Shown one piece after another: positions 5,148 to 12,128 of a stretch of 40,262 bases of DNA. Under the pieces are notes generated by a model. It worked only from the letters and a program-made list of their open reading frames with translations, searched no databases and was not told the DNA's origin. Location: positions 1-40,262 of the forward strand of contig JACPFR010000003.1 in NCBI GenBank assembly GCA_016182905.1, read 5' to 3'. The position numbers and the translations under genes are program-made. The stretch comes from Elusimicrobiota bacterium. Its GTDB lineage: Bacteria > Elusimicrobiota > Elusimicrobia > UBA1565 > UBA9628. The number at the start of each line of letters is the position of its first letter. Position 1 is the first letter of the stretch.

Positions 5148-7561
5148 GCGAAGAACGCAAGCCGTTGATCCTGAGCGTCGAGGACGACGACAGCATGCGG
5201 ATGCTGATCGAGCGCATCCTCGTCAACGGCGGCTACGACGTGCGCCCCTTCCCGGACGGCGGGTCGGCGCTCGAATGGCTGGAGACCGGCCGCCCCGACC
5301 TGATCCTGACCGACGTGATGATGCCGGGCACGACGGGCCACGAGTTCTGCGCCCGGCTCCAGGCCGACCCGGAGCTGGCCCTGATCCCCGTCATCTTCCT
5401 GACCGCGCTGGACACCGCGCAGGACAAGGCGAAGGCGCTGGCGGCGGGAGCCGTGGGCTTCCTCACCAAGCCCCTCGACAAGAAGGCCCTGCTCGGGGCC
5501 GTCGCCAAGCACGCCCGGACCAAGGGCCGCTGGGACGGCCTGAAGGAGGGCCTCGTCGCCGCGGCCTGGGCGCCGGACGCGGAGCGTCCGCGGTTCGCGA
5601 CCGTCCAGCTCGCCGCCGCGTCGGCGGGGCTCCCGTATCTCGCGAACATCAACCCCGAGACGATCCGGCTCGGGGTCCTGCCCGCCCCTTTCTGCCGCAA
5701 GAACCAGGTGATCGCGATCGAGGACGCCCGGGGGCCCGCCTTCGTCTTGGGCGATCCTTTCAACCGCGAGCTCCTCGGCCTGCTCGGCCGCTACGCCGAG
5801 GGCGCCGCGGTCCGCGTCCTGGTCACCGACCCGGCGAACATCGCGATGCTGCTCAAGCGGCCCGACAAGGACCGGCTCAGGTCCCGGCTGGGCTCGGATC
5901 TCGAGGAGGTGTCCATCGCGGAGATCGCGGCCAACATACTCGACAGCGCCGTCTACGAGCGCGCCAGCGACATCCACATCGAGCCGAAGAGCGACGCGAC
6001 CGTCGTGCGCTTCCGCATCGACGGCGACATGCGCGAGGTCTACCGGCTGAAGACCAAAACGGGGCTGCAGCTGATCACCCGCTTCAAGGCCCAGGGCCGC
6101 CTCGACATCGCCGAGCGGCGCAAGCCCCAGGACGGGTCGATGGAGATCGAGATCGACGGCCGCGCCTTCATCCTGCGCCTGGCCACGACCTGCACGCCGG
6201 CCGGAGAGAGCCTGATCCTGCGCCTGCTCGAGCCCTGGGCCAAGGCGAAGCCGCTCGAGGAGCTCGGGATGTCCCCTCAGCAGGTCAAGCACATGGTGGA
6301 CTTCGCCCACCGCAACCACGGCCTGATCGTCATCGCCGGGCCGACGGGCTCGGGGAAGACGACGACGATCTACAGCCTGCTCCAGCACATCGACTGCAGG
6401 AAGCGCAGCCTGATCTCCGTCGAGGACCCCGTCGAGTACCGCATCCCCAGCGCCAACCAGCAGCAGGTCGACGAGAAGGCGGGCCTCACCTTCGAGGCCC
6501 TGCTGAAGTCGTCGCTGCGCCAGGACCCCGACATCCTGTTCCTGGGCGAGATGCGCGATCCCTTCTCCGCGAAGATGGCGATCGACTTCTCGAGCACCGG
6601 CCACCTGACGATCAGCTCCGTCCATACGACGAACGCGACGACGGCGATCTTCCGCCTCGAGCGCATCGGGATCACGCGCGGGGCGATGGCCGACAGCATC
6701 CTGGGCGTGATCGCCCAAAAGCTGCTCAAGCGCCTGTGCCCGCACTGCAAGACGACCGGGCCGGCGACGGACGAGGAACGCGCCTGGTTCGCGCCGTTCA
6801 CGGACGACATCCCGGCCCTGATCGCGCGCCCCGCCGGCTGCCTCAAGTGCGGCGGCACGGGCTTCTTCGGACGCGAGGGGATCTACGAGATCGTGAAGTT
6901 CTACCCCGAGATATCCGACATGATCCGCCGCGACGTCCCGATCTCCCAGATCCGGGACTTCGCCCGCCAGCGCGGGGACATCCTGATCACCGACCATGCC
7001 GTCGAGAAGGTCCGCGCCCTGATCTTCGACGCCCGTAACGTCTACGAGAACGTTCTGCTGGAGGAGTCGGAATACCGCAAAGCCCCGAAGTCCGGCATGG
7101 GAGGCGCGACTCAGCCCGTCGGCACGGCGCCCGCGCCGGCGATCGCGCCGAAGCCGCGATCGAAGCCCGCCATCATCATGGACGCCGGAAAGGCAACGGC
7201 AAAAATACTCGTCGCCGAGGACGACGCCGACACGCGCGGGCTGATCCAGCGCGTGCTCGAGAACCAGGGCTACGCCGTCGCGACCGCCGCCGACGGCGTC
7301 GAGGCGCTCGCCCTCCTGGCCGCGGGGACCTTCGACCTCATACTCTCCGACGTCAACATGCCGAACCTCGACGGGCTCAAGCTGATGGAGATGAAGGCGC
7401 AGAAGAGGATCGACACGCCCGTGATCTTCTTCACGGCCGAGGAGGAGGGCGAGGCCCAGGCGCTCGCGCTCGGGGCCGAGGACTATATAAAGAAACCCGT
7501 CTCGAAGGACGTGATCGTAGCCCGCGTCCGCCGCGCGCTGGACCGCAATAAAAAATTTTAG
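5144..7561 (+). CDS. REC - GspE/PilB ATPase - REC fusion protein
   Basis: An 805-residue protein. The N-terminal REC (about 7-125) has D14/D15, phospho-acceptor D57 and K109. A T2SSE/MshE N-terminal-like domain follows (about 145-240). The secretion ATPase core (about 250-640) has the Asp box SDIHIEPK (275-282), Walker A GPTGSGKT (399-406), Walker B DPDILFLGEMRD (461-472), His box around 485-498 and a zinc site C532/C535/C566/C569. A Pro/Lys-rich linker leads to a second complete REC (about 686-805; D693/D694, D736, K784). Assembly ATPases of type IV pili or type II secretion normally lack receiver domains; two of them suggests phosphorylation-controlled motor activity. Start GTG at 5144 overlaps the upstream stop. 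The open frame extends further left, but that part is out-of-frame shadow of the REC-HPt gene. Confidence 0.9.
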   Translation: MSEERKPLILSVEDDDSMRMLIERILVNGGYDVRPFPDGGSALEWLETGRPDLILTDVMMPGTTGHEFCARLQADPELALIPVIFLTALDTAQDKAKALAAGAVGFLTKPLDKKALLGAVAKHARTKGRWDGLKEGLVAAAWAPDAERPRFATVQLAAASAGLPYLANINPETIRLGVLPAPFCRKNQVIAIEDARGPAFVLGDPFNRELLGLLGRYAEGAAVRVLVTDPANIAMLLKRPDKDRLRSRLGSDLEEVSIAEIAANILDSAVYERASDIHIEPKSDATVVRFRIDGDMREVYRLKTKTGLQLITRFKAQGRLDIAERRKPQDGSMEIEIDGRAFILRLATTCTPAGESLILRLLEPWAKAKPLEELGMSPQQVKHMVDFAHRNHGLIVIAGPTGSGKTTTIYSLLQHIDCRKRSLISVEDPVEYRIPSANQQQVDEKAGLTFEALLKSSLRQDPDILFLGEMRDPFSAKMAIDFSSTGHLTISSVHTTNATTAIFRLERIGITRGAMADSILGVIAQKLLKRLCPHCKTTGPATDEERAWFAPFTDDIPALIARPAGCLKCGGTGFFGREGIYEIVKFYPEISDMIRRDVPISQIRDFARQRGDILITDHAVEKVRALIFDARNVYENVLLEESEYRKAPKSGMGGATQPVGTAPAPAIAPKPRSKPAIIMDAGKATAKILVAEDDADTRGLIQRVLENQGYAVATAADGVEALALLAAGTFDLILSDVNMPNLDGLKLMEMKAQKRIDTPVIFFTAEEEGEAQALALGAEDYIKKPVSKDVIVARVRRALDRNKKF

Positions 7562-7564
7562 GTC

Positions 7565-7611
7565 TTGACAATATGTAAAGTATTCTTTACACTTAGTAAA
7601 GAGTACTTTAC
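7565..7611 (+). promoter_or_regulatory. Promoter with double palindromic operator for the XRE regulator
   Basis: TTGACA (7565-7570), a 17-nt spacer and TACACT (7588-7593). Two copies of GTAAAG-N4-CTTTAC lie on it: 7575-7590 (spacer and -10) and 7596-7611 (start site to the gene), with centres 21 bp apart, two helical turns. This is the layout expected of an autorepressed HTH gene. The leader is very short and has no Shine-Dalgarno. Confidence 0.75.
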
Positions 7612-7613
7612 CA

Positions 7614-7859
7614 ATGAGCCCTAAACAGCCCCGCCTCAAGGTCTCCAACCGTCTGCGCGTCCTGCGCGCCGAGGAGTCCATCACCCAAGAACAGCTCGCC
7701 GCCGACGTCGGCGTCACGCGCGTCACTATCAACTGCGTCGAGCGCGGCGAATACCTGCCTTCGCTGGAACTGGGCCTGCTCCTCGCCCGCCGCTTCGGCC
7801 GCACGGTCGAGGAAGTCTTCATAGTGGAGAGGGAACAAAATGAAAAAGATCGCCCATAA
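7614..7859 (+). CDS. XRE-family HTH transcriptional regulator
   Basis: An 81-residue protein that is almost entirely a Cro/C1-type HTH domain: NRLRVLRAEESITQEQLAADVGVTRVTINCVERGEYLPSLELGLLLARRFGRTVEEVF. The recognition helix is around TRVTINCVERG. It is expected to bind the two palindromes overlapping its promoter. This small class is often paired with a membrane protein gene, as here; the next gene overlaps it by 20 nt. Confidence 0.9.
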   Translation: MSPKQPRLKVSNRLRVLRAEESITQEQLAADVGVTRVTINCVERGEYLPSLELGLLLARRFGRTVEEVFIVEREQNEKDRP

Positions 7860-8442
7860 CCTGCACAAGGCCGTCCTGACCTTCGCCGCCTGGGGCTGGC
7901 CCATCGTACTCGTCGACGCCGCGCTCGAGCTGCTCGCGGGCTCGCCGCAAGGCGCTTGGCGCGACGTCCTCAACAGCGTCTCCTTCGCCTGGATCCTGTG
8001 CGCTCCCGTCTGGCCGGTGACCTGGCTTCTCGACCGGGAGCGGCGCGAGGTCGCGATGGCCCGGCTGTGCGGCCTGCGCGAAGGAGACGAGCGCGAACGG
8101 ACGGTCACCGGCGAGGCGGCGCGCTCCGCCCTGCTGCTGAGCCTCGCCCTTCAATCCATCATGCTCGTGCTGAGCTTGACGACGGTCCGCGTCGTCTATG
8201 ATCCGGAGAGCAAGGAGACGAAAAAAGGCGCGCTGTCGGCCGGCCTGGGCTTTTCTTCGGCGAGGCATCTCAATCCCTTCGGCGCGCCGCTCGAGGAGCA
8301 AGACCCCGCTCCCCGCGGCGTCAGCGCCGGCGGCTACCTGCTCGCGCCCGCCTGCTTCCCGGTTCTGGCCGTGCTCATCCTCGTCCAGCTCGCGGCCTTT
8401 CGCGCCTACGCGGGCCGGCGCTATGAAGGGATCGAAGCTTAG
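7840..8442 (+). CDS. Four-helix membrane protein of unknown function
   Basis: A 200-residue protein with four predicted membrane segments (about 12-34, 44-64, 96-118 and 164-187) and a charged loop (65-92) between the second and third. I recognise no family. GGAGAGGG lies just before the ATG, which sits inside the end of the XRE regulator gene, so the two are co-transcribed and probably coupled. XRE-plus-membrane-protein pairs often sense envelope or stress conditions, but that role is inference here. Confidence 0.75.
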   Translation: MKKIAHNLHKAVLTFAAWGWPIVLVDAALELLAGSPQGAWRDVLNSVSFAWILCAPVWPVTWLLDRERREVAMARLCGLREGDERERTVTGEAARSALLLSLALQSIMLVLSLTTVRVVYDPESKETKKGALSAGLGFSSARHLNPFGAPLEEQDPAPRGVSAGGYLLAPACFPVLAVLILVQLAAFRAYAGRRYEGIEA

Positions 8443-8668
8443 TTTTATCGTCCTCATGTCCGCCGCGTCAACGACTGCGGCGGCAGAACAGCGCACTGCG
8501 CTATTCTGTGGGAGCGGGAAGCTCGATTTGGCGTGTCCCTCGCTCGCTCCGTCCTCGCCGACAAAAGCGCCGCTGCTTGGGTTCGAGCCCCTCGAGCCGC
8601 GGAACGCGCATCAAGCCTATGTTATCCGCTTTGGCGAGGGGAGAAACAAGGACGCCGAGCCGCGCTGA
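8423..8668 (+). CDS. Possible small secreted protein
   Basis: An 81-residue frame beginning MKGSKLSFIVLMSAASTTAAAEQ, which reads as a signal peptide cut near residue 21, followed by about 60 residues with two Cys and several Pro-Leu segments. It overlaps the upstream gene by 20 nt, the same overlap as the previous gene pair. No ribosome binding site is evident and no homologue comes to mind, so it may be fortuitous. Confidence 0.4.
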   Translation: MKGSKLSFIVLMSAASTTAAAEQRTALFCGSGKLDLACPSLAPSSPTKAPLLGFEPLEPRNAHQAYVIRFGEGRNKDAEPR

Positions 8669-8781
8669 GTCGTGCAGCTCGGATTCGTCTTCCATCAGGT
8701 CCTGTTTTGGGCCGCCGTTGCGTCCGTTCTACTTTAATAAATCGACCCCAGATAAGCTGGCGCGGGACAAAACGGCTGAAC

Positions 8782-8821
8782 TTATCCCCATTACCGCCAG
8801 CGCTGGAGGTAATGGGGATAA
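8782..8821. repeat. 40-bp near-perfect palindrome
   Basis: TTATCCCCATTACC (8782-8795), a G, CCAGC then GCTGG (8797-8806), an A, and GGTAATGGGGATAA (8808-8821). The only unpaired position is G8796 opposite A8807. No T-run follows, so it does not look like an intrinsic terminator. It stands between the XRE/membrane operon and the Fpg-like gene; the rest of 8669-8855 shows nothing else. Confidence 0.7.
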
Positions 8822-8855
8822 AGAGTCGAAGACCATCTGTTTGTGATTTATCAGC

Positions 8856-9584
8856 GTGAAGTTTCACGGCATCCCGAAGGTGCGCAAAAAGATAATCCCG
8901 ACCGGCGTCCAGCGTGTGCTTATGGCGATGGTTGGTCATCGAATCCGAATAGAGTCCCGTGGTAAACATCTGATCTTTGCAGCAGGTGCCAACGCCGTTA
9001 CTGTGCGCCTAGGCATGACTGGCAGATTCCAAGTTCAGGCCGTCCCTGAGCGATATAGGCCGCATCACTTCGCGACCTTAGCCTGGGGCGATCGGCGATG
9101 TTTTTTTCTGGACTTCCGGCGATTCTCGCGCATGACGACCTCTGCGCCGGCTCGTGGAGTAGCGTTGGGAGGCTTCTCCCCAATTAGACGCTTCTTCCTG
9201 TCCCCGATATCCGTTCTTCGGCGCGCGCTGAAGAGCAGCCTCCACGGCTTCGACTCGAAGCCGCGCGTAACATGGCTGCTGAATCACGGCCAGCACTCGG
9301 GCGTCGGCAACTACATCGCCAATGAAGCTTTGGGAATCCTGCGATTGTCACCATTCCAGCCGTGCAAGGATGAGCGCGAAGCTCTCTCCTTGCTCCGGAC
9401 CTGCCAGAAGATCGCAAAAGAGAGTTACCGCTACGGAGGCACGTCTTTCGGCATCGGCTACTTCAGACTCGACGGCTCAGAAGGGCGCTTTGCGGCGCGC
9501 CTAAAGTTTTATCGAAAAGCATCGAGCTCACGCGTGGTGTTCCGGGGGCGACCGGTGTACTCGCATTTCGCCCCCCATCCGTGA
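8856..9584 (+). CDS. Degenerate Fpg/Nei-family DNA glycosylase-like protein
   Basis: A 242-residue protein. RGKHLI (35-40), LGMTGRF (52-58), DFRRF (86-90) and the H2TH segment SGVGNYIANEAL (148-159) match the Fpg/Nei family, as does GGTSF (194-198). The C-terminus (about 218-242) has none of the four zinc Cys and instead resembles the zincless finger of plant, viral and NEIL1-type members. The obligatory N-terminal Pro-Glu catalytic pair is missing: the frame has a stop just upstream of GTG 8856, and only about 34 residues precede the RGK motif where some 50 are usual. It may bind DNA without glycosylase activity or be an N-terminally truncated relic. Base composition is lower in GC than the surrounding core genes. 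Confidence 0.65.
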   Translation: MKFHGIPKVRKKIIPTGVQRVLMAMVGHRIRIESRGKHLIFAAGANAVTVRLGMTGRFQVQAVPERYRPHHFATLAWGDRRCFFLDFRRFSRMTTSAPARGVALGGFSPIRRFFLSPISVLRRALKSSLHGFDSKPRVTWLLNHGQHSGVGNYIANEALGILRLSPFQPCKDEREALSLLRTCQKIAKESYRYGGTSFGIGYFRLDGSEGRFAARLKFYRKASSSRVVFRGRPVYSHFAPHP

Positions 9585-9589
9585 TCGTA

Positions 9590-9668
9590 GGACCTCGCAA
9601 CTGTGCGAGGTGGAGCGGCCGGCGGACCGACCCGCCTAGCGCGGCCGCGCGCGCCCCCTTTCGGGGGC
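9590..9668 (-). repeat. Intergenic structured repeat, copy 1
   Basis: On the plus strand: CCTCGC/GCGAGG hairpin (9593-9610), conserved TGGAGCGGC, GCGGACCGACCCGCC (to 9636), then stem GCCCCC-TTTC-GGGGGC (9653-9668). The same order with the same conserved blocks recurs at 30872-30946, with a different final stem around the same loop. Read on the minus strand the loop is GAAA, a GNRA tetraloop, and the element trails the minus-strand gene ending at 9818. The rest of 9585-9817 shows no gene. Confidence 0.6.
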
Positions 9669-9817
9669 CGACCCTCGCTACCTTTTCTTTACTCCCAATA
9701 TTCCGCGCGGAAGGCGGCTCTGGCTCGTGAAAGCCGGGAGCTGAACGTACCGGAAGGAATTCCGAGTTATGCCGCCGCCTTCCGATACTTCATGCTTCGC
9801 CTAGACGGCCCCGGGAT

Positions 9818-10279
9818 CTAATTCTCATGGGCACGGTATGCTGAAACTGTTTTTAGCGCGTCGCGCAAGACATAGGACGCGAAGCGATGCAATGCGCGGT
9901 GCTGTTCTTTGAGCCTTTCAACGAAGCCTTTCGTCAGCATAAATGGATTGGTCTGCCATGACGCACCATGCTCAACGATCTTGTAGCGGATGATCGCGCC
10001 CTTCCGCTTTAGCCATTCGAGGCAAAGCCGGGTCGAGCAGGCGCTGAGCCACGCGTCGAATTCGTCTCTAAGGATCTTGTACCCAGGCGACTTCGGGTGG
10101 GTCATGAGGGCGAAGAGCACGAGGGGCTTCGAAGCGTCATTCGGGTAGTCCCAGATCATGGCTTCGATCTCGGCGTCATCGAGGAAAGCCAAGGAGTCGT
10201 TCTTGCCTCTGGTGGATGCTCGCTTCGCAAGCTTCTGGACCAGTTCTGCCTGAAGTCGGCGGAGGTGCTGTGGCGTCAT
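9818..10279 (-). CDS. Hypothetical protein
   Basis: A 153-residue soluble protein, basic and helical, with no motif I recognise. Its middle (FALMTHPKSPGYKILRDEFDAWLSACSTRLCLEWLKRKGAIIRYKIVEHG) is the most folded-looking part. Its ATG overlaps the stop of the upstream minus-strand gene by one base (TAATG), so the two are co-translated. Moderate GC compared with the genes around it suggests an acquired pair. Confidence 0.6.
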   Translation of the reverse strand: MTPQHLRRLQAELVQKLAKRASTRGKNDSLAFLDDAEIEAMIWDYPNDASKPLVLFALMTHPKSPGYKILRDEFDAWLSACSTRLCLEWLKRKGAIIRYKIVEHGASWQTNPFMLTKGFVERLKEQHRALHRFASYVLRDALKTVSAYRAHEN

Positions 10280-11238
10280 TAGAATAGAAAAAGGGCCGGG
10301 TCGTGAGTGCCGGTGTCATTCTTGGAAATCGTGCTCAAGAAGAAGTTCCGGATGGCTTCTTTCTTGGATTCCGGCATCCGGTCGAAGTATTCGGGGTTGA
10401 GGACGAAGTTCTCGCAGCAGCGCAGCAGAAGACGCGACAAAGCGTACTTCTGGTAGTCCCCCGTCGCGGCCGAGACCTCGGCGTGGAGTTGCCTCGCCTG
10501 CGGCGCTTCCCCCGACAGATAAGAGAACACGGCGACGACGTCCTCGTCGCGCGGGAAGACGTTGACCGCGATGCGGGCGACATCCTCGTCCGTCCGGATG
10601 GAATCATCCGAGGTCAAGGAGTTGACGGCGACCGTCGCCGCCTGCTTCGGAAGAACGATGACCTCGTGAGACACCGCCGAGAAATCGCCCTTGAGGAACG
10701 CCAGGTCGTATTTCGTCTTGTAAAGATGCGTGACGTAGGAGGCCATGAGACGCTCCGTGGCGAACATCCCCGGCGGATCGGGCTGTCCCTTCGGCGAGAG
10801 GCCGAGCTCGACTCGCTTCATGTAGATGCGTTGCAGGCGAGCGGCCCACTCCATGATCGTGTGGAGTTCCTTCAAAGCGGCCCGGTAGGCGAGCAGGAAT
10901 AAGTGGCGCTCATTAGAGATGTCGATGGCGGCCGTCTCGATGGGCCGGAATATCTCGGCGTCGTGCGCGGCGCACAGCCCCGTGAATGTGGTCGCTTGAT
11001 TCCGCCCTTCCTCTGCGAAGTCGAGAGTCGCGTTGCCGTCGCGCAACACCCGTCTCATCGAGACGACGTGGCCGTTTCGAGAGATGCGGGCGAGCATCCC
11101 GGCATTCTGGATCGAATGGGCCTTGATCGCGGTTTGACGGCACTTCGCCGAGGGCTCCAGGCATTTGGTGAACTTCGCCTTCAACTGGGCAAAGGAGTAG
11201 GCCTTGAGAACAGCCCACGAATCGGCGGCGATGCTCAA
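10279..11238 (-). CDS. Hypothetical protein with Cys/His cluster
   Basis: A 319-residue protein of unknown function. The N-terminal third carries C26, C33, H41 (in AIKAHSIQN), G56-H57 and then TFTGLCAAHD with C89 and H92, a plausible zinc site of treble-clef/HNH style. I recall similar HSIQ...GHV...TFxGxCxxHD arrangements in uncharacterised bacterial proteins but cannot name the family. The remainder is helical. The TTG start overlaps the stop of the PorV-like gene (TTGA), placing it in that operon; a later internal Met such as the one at residue 48 is an alternative start. Confidence 0.6.
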   Translation of the reverse strand: MSIAADSWAVLKAYSFAQLKAKFTKCLEPSAKCRQTAIKAHSIQNAGMLARISRNGHVVSMRRVLRDGNATLDFAEEGRNQATTFTGLCAAHDAEIFRPIETAAIDISNERHLFLLAYRAALKELHTIMEWAARLQRIYMKRVELGLSPKGQPDPPGMFATERLMASYVTHLYKTKYDLAFLKGDFSAVSHEVIVLPKQAATVAVNSLTSDDSIRTDEDVARIAVNVFPRDEDVVAVFSYLSGEAPQARQLHAEVSAATGDYQKYALSRLLLRCCENFVLNPEYFDRMPESKKEAIRNFFLSTISKNDTGTHDPALFLF

Positions 11239-12128
11239 AACCGGGTGCCGAACGTGAAGCGGTGGGCGCTGCCGAGTTCCCCCATCGTGACCGCGGCGTA
11301 GTCGAGGCTCCAGCGCTGGTTGTTGAAGCCCACGCCGAGCGTCAATCCCCGGGCGGCGTCGAAGTTCGAGCCGCCGGGAACCCGGCTGAGCGTCGTATAG
11401 CCGCCGCGCAGGAAGAGGTTCTTGACCGCCTGGAACTCGCCGCCGATGCCCGCGTCCGAGCCCGCGCCGCGGGGCCCGTTGACGAACTCGGCCGCGACGG
11501 CGTGGCCGCCGGCCAGCTTGTAGGCCGCGCCGAGGGCCAAGCGCAGGGGCAGATCATTGCGCTCCGAGTCGAACTTGAGGCCGGGCCCGAGGTTGCGGAT
11601 GGCCGCCCCAAGGATAAATGAGCCGAGCGGCTTGCGCACGCCGGCGTCGAGCGCGAAGGTCTGCGCCTCGGCCGAGCCGATGTGCGTGCGCATGTACTTG
11701 ACCGTGGCGCCGAGGTCCGCGAGCTCGGTCTTGCGGCCGTAGCTCATGCCCACGACCGCGTCCGAGGCCTCGAATCCGCTGGTCGGCCGACCGGCGGCGT
11801 CGCGGCCTTCGATCGTCGAGTGGCTGAGATAGCTCAGCGAGGCGCCGAAGGTGCCGTTGGACGTGGGATGCGCGTAACCGAAGAACTGCTGTCGTGTCTT
11901 TTGCGTCAGCTCGGCGTGGCTGACCGTGACCTCGCGCTTCTCCAGGCCCGCGATGCCGGCCGGGTTCCAGTAGAGCGAGTTGGCGTCGGCGCCCAGCGCG
12001 GTGTACGCGCTGCCCAGCGCCAGGGCTCGAGCGCCGTCGCCGACGTTGAGGAACGCCGCGGTCTCGACGGCGCCGGCCGCGGGAGCAAGAAGCAGGAACA
12101 GGGCGGCCAGCCTCGTGATTGTGCTCAC
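11235..12128 (-). CDS. PorV/PorQ-like (UPF0164) outer-membrane beta-barrel protein
   Basis: A 297-residue exported protein. After the signal peptide (1-20, ending AAGA) it has AFLNVGDGARALALGSAYTALGADANSLYWNPAGIAGL (25-62), the hallmark of PorV/PorQ/UPF0164 proteins. About a dozen amphipathic beta strands follow, ending in Phe (RFTFGTRF), as barrel proteins do. PorV in Bacteroidota shuttles type 9 secretion cargo to the cell surface. Here it lies directly downstream of a giant gene whose product ends in a FlgD-like sorting-type domain. GTG at 12128 overlaps the giant gene's stop (GTGA); the open frame further upstream is shadow. Confidence 0.85.
   Translation of the reverse strand: MSTITRLAALFLLLAPAAGAVETAAFLNVGDGARALALGSAYTALGADANSLYWNPAGIAGLEKREVTVSHAELTQKTRQQFFGYAHPTSNGTFGASLSYLSHSTIEGRDAAGRPTSGFEASDAVVGMSYGRKTELADLGATVKYMRTHIGSAEAQTFALDAGVRKPLGSFILGAAIRNLGPGLKFDSERNDLPLRLALGAAYKLAGGHAVAAEFVNGPRGAGSDAGIGGEFQAVKNLFLRGGYTTLSRVPGGSNFDAARGLTLGVGFNNQRWSLDYAAVTMGELGSAHRFTFGTRF

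Noticed and set aside
9603-9821. 72-residue plus-strand frame after the Fpg-like gene
   Set aside because: It runs through the structured repeat, has no ribosome binding site and no recognisable features.
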